The notes beneath the pieces were generated by a model. That model had not been told where the DNA came from and did not search any database. It saw nothing but the letters and a program-made list of their open reading frames with translations. Positions 56,612-64,000 of a stretch of 64,000 bases of DNA are shown here, in pieces. The position numbers were made by a program, and so were the translations under genes. Origin of the DNA: Paraescarpia echinospica (Eukaryota > Annelida > Polychaeta > Sabellida > Siboglinidae); contig CM034538.1 in NCBI GenBank assembly GCA_020002185.1, positions 1,778,270 through 1,842,269 of the forward strand, read 5' to 3'. How positions within the stretch are numbered: position 1 is the first letter of the stretch; each line of letters begins with the position of its first letter.

Positions 56612-57019
56612 ATGAACAACATGACTAGTGATAACATCCGACAAGGGATTTTGCTACCGAAGGCGCAGCCTTCTCCGCCTACGGGCCCACTCGATCTCTC
56701 GACCCCGTCAAGCAACCCGGACCAACAGTCAACAACCAGTTCAACGACCAGTCCGATGAACAGTTTGACGACCAGTTCGACGATCAAACCAATTTCGTCT
56801 CTGTCATCAGCTCCGACAATCAACCCAACCATCAACCTGACATTGTCACCTCCGACGAAGCGTCAAAAGCTGTTGCCTCGTTATACTTGCTATATGTGTG
56901 GCAGTACCTTCAAGTATAAAGGGAATTGGCCCGCTCATGTGAAGCAGGGCTGCTGCCAAAGGAAGCAAGATAAACAGCGGCGACGTAAACAACAACTTGA
57001 AGAACAACTCGAAAAATAA
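56612..57019 (+). CDS. Polinton B C2HC-finger protein with PLDLS motif
   Basis: ATG at 56612, 135 residues. The N-terminal MNNMTSDNIRQGI resembles the start of the SERTA-like protein of element A. P-L-D-L-S follows at residues 26-30 (in TGPLDLSTPSS), an exact match to the CtBP-binding P-x-D-L-S consensus. Then come a Ser/Thr/Pro-rich stretch, a basic KRQK, a C2HC finger YTCYMCGSTFKYKGNWPAHV...GCC matching that of the element A zinc-ribbon protein, and a Lys/Arg/Gln coiled-coil-like tail. The zinc ribbon and SERTA motif of element A are absent, so this looks like a deletion fusion of the two A-type genes. A downstream exon at 57177 is possible. The inferred role is transcriptional regulation. 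Confidence 0.6.
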   Translation: MNNMTSDNIRQGILLPKAQPSPPTGPLDLSTPSSNPDQQSTTSSTTSPMNSLTTSSTIKPISSLSSAPTINPTINLTLSPPTKRQKLLPRYTCYMCGSTFKYKGNWPAHVKQGCCQRKQDKQRRRKQQLEEQLEK

Positions 57020-57176
57020 CTTGAAGAGATAACACTAAGCTTCAATTTCTCATAGTGTTGAAATGCTATTCATGTCATTTTGTTAGATTTTTTTTTCAAA
57101 AGAACATAATATTATATTTTTTCTTATACATACCAGTTGACCATTCATTACTAAGCTAATCTCGATACTGTTTCAG

Positions 57177-57490
57177 CGACAAGAAAAGGAGTGCATCGCT
57201 GTTGCTGACAGTGTTTCAACTACCTCTGCGCCACGAAAACGACGACGGTCACCGTCATCTTCAACATCACCATCTGTCAACCAATCATACATCCCGTGCA
57301 TGAACTCAGATCAACTAGTTGGTGAAAGTCTGTTTGAGTGTGTTTGTTAGACGCAGGTGTGAAGCTATCCGGCATGACAGTCGAACAGTTGTGTAATATT
57401 GCGAGTTGGCTACAAGAACCGATTTCAGAAGAGTGGCGAAACACTATGAAACACATGGTTCTGGCAGTAATGGAGGGTGACCTGTAAAGA
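57177..57490 (+). pseudogene. degraded second exon of the Polinton B finger gene
   Basis: After CTGTTTCAG at 57168-57176 a frame reads RQEKECIAVAD and a KRRRSPSSS stretch, ending at a TAG at 57349. The C-terminal domain homologous to element A (VEQLCNIASWLQEPIS...HMVLAVMEGDL) is in another frame; one base is inserted near 57340 (GTGTGTTTGTTAG against GTGTTTTGTTAG). The middle module with C-x-x-C...HPSQ is missing. AATAAA is at 57503-57508. Confidence 0.65.
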
Positions 57491-57620
57491 ACTTTGTGTT
57501 GTAATAAAATGTGCAAACTTTATCTTGCGTCTTTTTTTTTTTCGTGTCTTACACTTCACAAGTAAAGGTACTCGTCTAAGTTCCGATTAACAAATCACTC
57601 AAATCACTCACTCATCCTTC

Positions 57621-57960
57621 GTGTCTGTTCATTCACTCACTCACTCACTCACTCACTCACTCACTCACTCACTCACTCACTCACTCACTCACTCACTCAC
57701 TCACTCACTCACTCACTCACTCACTCACTCACTCACTCACTCACTCACTCACTCACTCACTCACTCACTCACTCACTCACTCACTCACTCACTCACTCAC
57801 CCTTCGTGTCTGTTCACTCACTCACTCACTCACTCACTCACTCACTCACTCACTCACTCACTCACTCACTCACTCACTCACTCACTCACTCACCCTTTGT
57901 GTCTGTTCACTTACTCACTCACTCACTCACTCACTCACTCACTCACTCACTCACTCACGC
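57621..57960. repeat. (TCAC)n array in three blocks
   Basis: Three TCAC blocks separated by CCCTTCGTGTCTGTTCACTT-like spacers. The T-H-S-L frame is a repeat artefact that happens to run on toward 58412. Confidence 0.97.
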
Positions 57961-58092
57961 CCTCCCTTCGTCGCTTTTTTAACATTTTATCTTGTCAACA
58001 TGTTACCGTGATAGCATTTTCGTATTTTAGTGCGTACAATTCATCTCGCCATTCATTTCATTGCTTACATTTGAACCATAAACACGTACATC

Positions 58093-58908
58093 ATGAGCTC
58101 ATCGACTGTTCTACAGGCTGCCAACAGGACCACACCAACACCGTTCCAGTGCCCAAATTGCAAGAGACATTTCTCATGTTGGGAGAACTTAAAACGGCAC
58201 ATTGCCAGCGTTCACGGTGGACGATCGACAAACATCACGTCACTGGATTCACTTGTCTCGGGACCCGCTATAACACCAACGTCTCTGATCCCAGCGACAA
58301 GCTCGACATTCCTGTCTCCATCTCAAGTGCCCATGGAACACACAAAGAAGATGGCCCTGGTCGACCCACGTATTTTGGAAAACATTCAATCGCAGCATCC
58401 TTCTCCTGCTAATCCTATCGAAAGGGTTTTGCAACGACTCGACAACGAAATGCTAGACATAATAGAAAGAAACGATATACACGAGAGGGAAAAAGTTGTG
58501 TTGTATAACCAGGTATTGAGTCGGTACAACGATCTTTCCGACAAACGTATGCAAGAACCCGTGCGTGTAGTCATTGAAAAAATGCCCAGTCAAGAGAAAA
58601 ACAAAGTACAATCTGCTAACGAAAATGAAGTCGTCGAAAATAAGAACATCGAAAACGAAATCATCGACAGCGTGCCGAAAATTATGAAGCAGAAAGCACG
58701 AAGACTCGTCGATAAAATGAAAGGGGCCGTAAGTTGGAACGATCGTGGCGAGATGATGTACAGAAACAAGGCGGTTCCCGGAAGTAACATCGTGGACCTT
58801 GTGAATGACGTGTTGAGAAAACGGAAGTCGTTTGAACCGGTGGGATGGGAAACCTTTGCTCGTGGTCTCAAGGATGTCAACACGCCAATGGATTTAGTTG
58901 GGAACTAA
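58093..58908 (+). CDS. PX-like Polinton B protein with N-terminal C2H2 finger; in-frame stop before the basic tail
   Basis: ATG at 58093, 271 residues. Residues 18-42 form a C2H2 finger (FQCPNCKRHFSCWENLKRHI...H). From about residue 80 the protein follows the conserved Polinton gene: MEHTKKMALVDPRILENI, IIERNDIHEREKVVLYNQVL, RRLVDKMKGAVSWNDRGEM, NIVDLVNDVLRKRK, PVGWETFARGL, DLVGN. Element C has the same C-terminal part followed by a basic tail. Here a TAA (58906-58908) comes just after LVGN, while the same frame stays open to about 59080 with an RRRNRRR tail, so the stop looks like a nonsense change. The role is unknown; perhaps a virion DNA-binding protein. The finger may be a fusion, or the true start may be the Met at about 58330. 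Confidence 0.65.
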   Translation: MSSSTVLQAANRTTPTPFQCPNCKRHFSCWENLKRHIASVHGGRSTNITSLDSLVSGPAITPTSLIPATSSTFLSPSQVPMEHTKKMALVDPRILENIQSQHPSPANPIERVLQRLDNEMLDIIERNDIHEREKVVLYNQVLSRYNDLSDKRMQEPVRVVIEKMPSQEKNKVQSANENEVVENKNIENEIIDSVPKIMKQKARRLVDKMKGAVSWNDRGEMMYRNKAVPGSNIVDLVNDVLRKRKSFEPVGWETFARGLKDVNTPMDLVGN

Positions 58909-59080
58909 GATCGTTGGCTTTACATGCAGACAACGTCAGTGGACGGCGACATATCAAAGGAAACCAGCATTCCGTTTGACAGTGGTCGTCGTCGGAATCG
59001 TAGACGAACTGCATCGTCGCGGCGCGCAGCTCATTCGGCGACACCTTTGCAAATCACACGTTGTGACCCATATTAGCATT

Positions 59081-60083
59081 ACCGATTTGGAATCTACAGG
59101 AACAGTGTGCAAGAGAGATCATATGGGGAATATTCAAATAAAATCTTGTTGATGCTATGGTTGAGTGTGTGTTTGTTTTTTCGTTTTCATCAAGACACAC
59201 CTCGCTTTTCCCGGTTTCAGTGACAACAATTCTTTTGTAAACGTGTCAGTGTAGGTGGCGTTAAAAATACCTAAGTGAATTTTGACTTTATTAAGAGTGG
59301 TATGTAATGCTTGCATGATATGTTTGCATGCACGTTATAGTATTACCTTAATTAAGCAATAAAAAAGTCAACATCATATGTGCGTTCATGAAATGTTTTA
59401 TTCAGACACCCAAGAGAAAGTGTCAATCTTGTAAAATCTTGTAAACCTTAACTATATACAAATTGATTTCATATAATACACAAATTTTATTCAGACACCC
59501 AAGAGAAAGTGTCACTGTGAATTATATCACACATATTCTTGTTGTCAGACACCCAAGAGAAAGTGTCAATATCATAAATTCTTGTAAACCTTAACAACTA
59601 TACACAAATCGACTCCATATGATAACGTTGACACTGTTAGACAGTATGCTACACTCTGTGTTTATTTATTTTATGACACGATTCCTGCAGCAATTGGAGT
59701 ATACAATATACTTCGTATATATTTAATCAGTGTTCACTTAAAAATATAAAGAACATGATGATGATGATGATGCAACAATGACGTGTGTTTATCGATACAC
59801 TCTTTAACAATTGACAAATAGGAGTCGATAAACACAATAGTTCATCACGACTATATTAACACCGGATATTACACGGCTATCTCACGAGTGTGCCGAACAG
59901 TAAATGTGAAATGTGAAAAGTACACTCTTTAATAATCGACAAGTAACAAGTAGGAGTCAGTGGTCGATAAACATCATACCTGATCACAGTTACACCAATA
60001 CTATATGTTACACAAATACCGAATGTTACACCAATACCGAATGATACACGGGTAGCTCACGAGAAGATTTACTGGCGTGTCTA
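59081..60083. other. convergent intergenic spacer of Polinton B
   Basis: No gene. It contains the three stem-loop repeats (59403-59567), an AATAAA at about 59139 for the PX-like gene, a (GAT)n stretch at 59757-59772, and a duplicated phrase CACTCTTTAA(C/T)AAT(T/C)GACAA (59798 and 59923) followed in both cases by TAGGAGTC. Confidence 0.6.
59403..59567. repeat. three identical 22-bp stem-loop repeats
   Basis: CAGACACCCAAGAGAAAGTG + TC occurs without change at 59403-59424, 59492-59513 and 59546-59567. GACAC and GTGTC at its ends can pair to form a 5-bp stem with a 10-nt loop. Two copies are followed by AAT..TCTTGTAAACCTTAAC. It sits between convergent genes. Confidence 0.75.
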
Positions 60084-63000
60084 TTATACCAGACACGGAG
60101 AGGTAGAGATTCCATCAGCTTGTACCGGTCGTTTGGAATAAAAATAGGTTAGTGCAGAACGTTCTTGAATATATGTAAAAACTGAAGCATTCTTCACCCG
60201 AAACCCTCGATTTTTTCCAACACCACTCTCTTTGGTTTTCAGTACTTTCAAAAACGTGTCTGTCAATTTCGTTGTGTCTCTTATTTAGACCTTTCGTGCT
60301 GAATTTATCCGTATCACCAAAACAATAATATGTTTTGCTACACAAGCCAATAAAACCTCTACCTTCGTACTCTATTTTGAATAGACCGGGTGTCCTTTTG
60401 TCGTGACGCGCACGCGCAATACAACACGATTCCGAAGGGATCCATTCTTTCCCTTCCATCCGACAAGTGACATAATCGGACGCGTGCGCGTCACAACAAG
60501 CAGCGGGGAACCACCGGGACAAGTTTGTAAAGAACTCTTGTCGTTTACTGGTGGTAACACAATTGTCTAAACAAGAAAAAGCTAGACTTAAATATGCGGA
60601 ATCCGTATCCATCTCGCAATATTGGAAGAGAGGGCGCTCTATATAATAATCTATGAGATCGTAATAAAATTCCAGCATTCTCAACTTTGCATACTGGTAA
60701 ACCATAAAACCGATTTGAAGAGGGAGATCGTATTTAATGGATTTCTTGTTCATTGTCAATTGGTACACGGATTCCGTAATTGGGTCTAGCTGGCGAAAAC
60801 GATGACTGTTAATTCCTTGGCTCGCCGTTTTACTATTACAAAAGATAATATCTCTGTGAAGATCCTTATTAGTAATACATTTTCCATATCCACTATTCCC
60901 AAGAAGTTTAATCGTATCACCAATAATGGCCTTGTCCGGGTGCACGTCACCTTCGCGGCGTGTATTCGAGACGTCGTTGGCGAAATGCTTGAAACACGGA
61001 CTGGATTCGTATTCTAAAACTTGATAAACGTGAGAAACGACCAGTCCGTGTTTCAAATACCATTTTAACAAAGGTGTACCTAAAAGAATTTGTTTACCAA
61101 AATACGAAGCCACCAGTGTACGCCGAGGAGTAGATAATATATTGTGCTCTTCGGCGTAAGCTCGCATATAGGGACCGATGTCGTCACGGGTAATGTCAAT
61201 GTTTTTGAAAATGGGTTGCATTTCACCAAAATAATCTTTAAGATGATCCGGAACAAAAATGTCGCACTCTACCATACCAAATAGGCGACCTTCAACTACA
61301 TTTTGCAAAACTTTATCTTGGGCCATTTCCCACTTCAGGTTACGGTGAGGAAATTTTGAATTTATAAAATTTCTTATTTCGGATTTTTTCCGAATTTCTT
61401 TCCATTGACATTCCCACATTTCGATGACCTCGGTATATTTACGCAAATACGTAGTGTTCTTTTTAGTTTCCGATAAGAGATCGGTCATAGACTTCCCGTT
61501 GATAGAGTTGGTGTGCTCCACGTTACATGGACAACCGTGAAAATACCAACCGTGAAATTGATAAACGGTGCGAGTCTGGGCACACCATCCGTCAACGGGA
61601 AGTTTACGATCCCCAATGCGTTTCTCTTCCCCGTTAAATTGATGCCTTATCGTTGTATTCTTTTCGTGAGCTACCCACTCTAACCATTCAAGAGCCATTT
61701 TTCCGTAAACACGTGATGTTTTAGGTCTAAAATTATTTTCTCGGCTACGACGCGTATAACATCCGGTGGGCATATCTTGTGAAAGAGCCCAAAGATATAA
61801 TGCATTTGCATCGTAGCCAACAATAGAACGACAGGGGTGAGCTGAGTTGCCCCTTTCCGATTCACGAAGCCGTGTAACGTCGACTTCGTGATGGCGGTGA
61901 TATATTATAGACGGGCCTCCTACGATGGCTTTTTTTAACATATCGTGTAAATCCGAATCTTTTTGATTAAACAGACTGAAATAAATATCACGTGGTAATG
62001 TGTCAAACATAAATTTCATGGTTAGACCGGGAACGCTAATACCGTTTTTAAACATGTCAATGTGGCGCAATTTGTAAAAAGAGAACTGTTTTTTTTATAG
62101 CTTCAAGGAAAGGAACGACATCTCTATTGTTGTACCAAATAAGAAAATCACGAAAAGTTTTCATATCGTGATCGCGCCAAATTTGTTCGCAGTACGCGTA
62201 ATTTTCGTCAGAAATGTCTTCGTTTTTCAAATTGCTGTGAAAAGCTTCCTTTGGAGGAAGGGATTTACAGTCGAGTCTACTTAACGAAGTCACCCACTCG
62301 TAGGGAAAGTATCCTTTAGTTTGTACACATCCGTAAGCTTTCAGAAATTTATCGTAACTAAAACCTGGGGCCAAATAATGTATGATGTCCAAAAATTTCA
62401 AAGTCGCTGTTTTTAAACACATCATATTAGTATGACGCATTACTGTGAACATGATATTTTTAGATTTCTTATTAGATTCGTTCTCGTCCGTCTCGTCACC
62501 TACGTCGGTTGTCAGGAAGTGTGGTGTGATATATTTTTTAATGACGTTCAAATCGTATTTTCCGGAATTAAAACCAATGACGGGTAGTTCTTTAAGAAAT
62601 CCGTGAAACTTACCAATTAATTTTGAAATTTGGTCTTCTGGGATAATAGGTAAAGGTGACCCGTCATCTAGAATTTCGTCTAAGTCGAGTTCGAGCATTC
62701 TACCCTCTGGTGATTTAATATATTTTAGTTGTTGGTTTAAATCATCAAAAACAAACTGATAACGTGTTTTAAGAATTTCGGAAGCGGTGTCGCTAATTTC
62801 GTAAAGGTAATTTAAAAATCGATCGACTAGTTGGCTCGGCTCACCCTCGCTAATAAAACAGCGTGGTTCCTTGTACCTGGGAACATTGGATGACACACTA
62901 ACGCTAAGTATTTCGTGTCGCGCCAACCACTCGACCTTTGGAGTATTTACCGGTAAGTTGGCCGTATCAAAATAAGATTCAAAATCAAAGGTGGCCCGAA

Positions 63001-64000
63001 ACGGATAATACCGGTATTTTTCTTCGACGTGTATACCCAACTCATCAAGTTTCTGAAAAATGGTTTCCTGAACATGAAATATACCACCAGGGAATATTCT
63101 CTTGACCTCGACTTCGCAACCTTGTTGGTGTCTTTTTAAGGACCATTCTGTATGCCAAAGTTTGTCACATTTGATACATTTGAAAGACCTTGTGTACGTT
63201 TTAATATCGTGGATATAAGAAAAATTTGTTTCGAAAAGATTCAAATTTAAAGTATCGGGGAATTTACAATTTGAACGCCTCAGTAAATGACACGCTACCA
63301 AGTTCTTGTCGTCGTCGTGATGATCGAGTAATTCATAAACAAATATATTGATGTGAAAAAGCTTTTCAATGTCATAAAGGTCACTTAACTTAAAGCCAGG
63401 GAAACGCTTCATAGACGGGGCATCGTTTATAGCCTCTTGGTACACGTTGTATAAAGCGGCAACATGAGGCTCCAGATGATAAACATCAGCTCCCCGACTT
63501 AGTGCGAGAGCACGGAAGAAACAAAGATTATCTTTATAGGATGGTCTCCCGTATCGGGACCAATCACAGGACAACGAATTAAAACCTTTATTTGTGAGAA
63601 TATAGTCGGGAAGGACTATATGCTCACAAGTACCTATAGGGTGATCAGGTATGATGTTTATGTAAAATGTAACATTTGTTACCATTTCACAGATCCACTG
63701 AGAATCAGGCCTCTGTCTAATTGCCCAACTTAAAATATATTTTTCTTCAAACGAATTTAAAAACAACTGAAACTCATCGGCATTAGTAACTAAAGGGGGC
63801 CTGTCCAGAAACCTACCGGAAACATTTTTTGAAGAATGAAAATAACGATGTTCTTTCGTTTTCTGATTATATAAAATAAATCCAAAGCTGAAATTAATTT
63901 TGAAGGCGGTAGTTTGATCATCAAAAATGCTCCACAATGTTGGATGTAATGAGGTTATGTCAGTATCTGTTAATCGAATATTGTAGGTTCTCTGGACGGG
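60084..64000 (-). pseudogene. POLB: Polinton B protein-primed DNA polymerase B with OTU-like N-terminal region; two frame breaks, 5' end outside
   Basis: The frame is open through 64000, so the N-terminus lies beyond the window. In order: an OTU-like segment (KDNLCFFRALALSRG, about 63520-63540; LNLFETNFSYIHD, about 63230); a C2HC finger CIKCDKLWHTEWSLKRH; exonuclease motifs ATFDFESYFDT (Exo I, about 62980) and GFNSGKYDLN (Exo II, about 62565); palm motif A GYDANALYLWALSQD (about 61800), motif B GDTIKLLGNSGYGK (about 60895), and motif C YCEMDTDSAYLSL (about 60600); and the KTYYCFG/KGLNKR end. It would replicate the element from a protein primer. The frame changes by one base at a T5 run (62076-62080) and again at a T5 run (60250-60254). 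The last 55 residues, ending at 60084, are in the third frame. These are decay or homopolymer sequencing errors. Confidence 0.88.

Larger units (their letters stand above)
55761..64000 (+). mobile_element. Polinton element B, partial (left terminus at 55761)
   Basis: Begins AGTAGTAATG directly after duplicated intron sequence ending AACCAG. The equivalent position in arm 1 (about 2560) has no element and serves as an empty-site reference. Contents from the end: regulatory arrays, promoter, zinc-finger protein, degraded exon, TCAC array, PX-like protein, a convergent spacer, and a large DNA polymerase B on minus running past the right edge. Integrase, protease, ATPase and capsid genes would be expected further right if the element is complete. 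Confidence 0.85.

Overview
The window is nuclear DNA of an invertebrate animal, probably marine (mollusc- or lancelet-like; I cannot place it more closely). The evidence is split genes with GT-AG introns, a Ly6-type GPI-anchored protein, CR1-like LINEs whose ORF1 carries an esterase domain, several families of TIR elements, and Polinton (Maverick) virus-like transposons. Most of the DNA is AT-rich and repetitive, and only two ordinary host genes are well supported. Two 1,000-N assembly gaps sit at the edges of tandem arrays.

Layout: 1-475 is the 5' end of a CR1-like LINE. 1160-3430 is an AlkD-family DNA alkylation-repair gene (minus strand, three exons seen, 3' end outside). 2.5-7.5 kb is one arm of an old inverted duplication; its partner lies at 52.9-55.8 kb. 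7.7-32 kb is gene-poor: LINE remnants, TIR elements, long minisatellites at 8.8-9.4, 17.3-19.7 and 25.2-26.7 kb, a (GAGT)n array, and locally duplicated segments.

32.5-38.2 kb is a GC-rich, decayed Polinton (element C) with an RPA-like protein, the C-terminal half of DNA polymerase B, an adenain-like protease, a probable capsid-protein tail, integrase with a C-terminal extension, a PX-like protein, a small basic/hydrophobic protein and the end of the packaging ATPase. A CR1-like LINE abuts it (38.2-39.8 kb). 41.2-46.22 kb holds satellites and the outer part of a second Polinton (element A) encoding a zinc-finger protein and a small SERTA-like protein. Element A is inserted in another LINE (46.2-48.4 kb).

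49.6-52.6 kb is a complete three-exon Ly6/three-finger gene. 52.9-55.76 kb is the second arm of the inverted duplication, with a nonsense-mutated copy of the alkylation-repair first exon. At 55,761 a third Polinton (element B) is inserted in what corresponds to intron 1 of the repair gene. It runs off the right edge and carries zinc-finger proteins, a PX-like protein and a long protein-primed DNA polymerase with an OTU-like N-terminal region.

The most unusual signals are in the Polinton termini. Elements A and B both end AGTAGTAA and carry arrays of about ten CTCF-like 15-mers plus AGGTCA (nuclear-receptor-like), CACGTG and CCGGATGT motifs. The two ends face each other across the Ly6 gene. 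Element A also appears to carry a captured SERTA-type cell-cycle regulator, and element B's first protein has a CtBP-type P-L-D-L-S motif.
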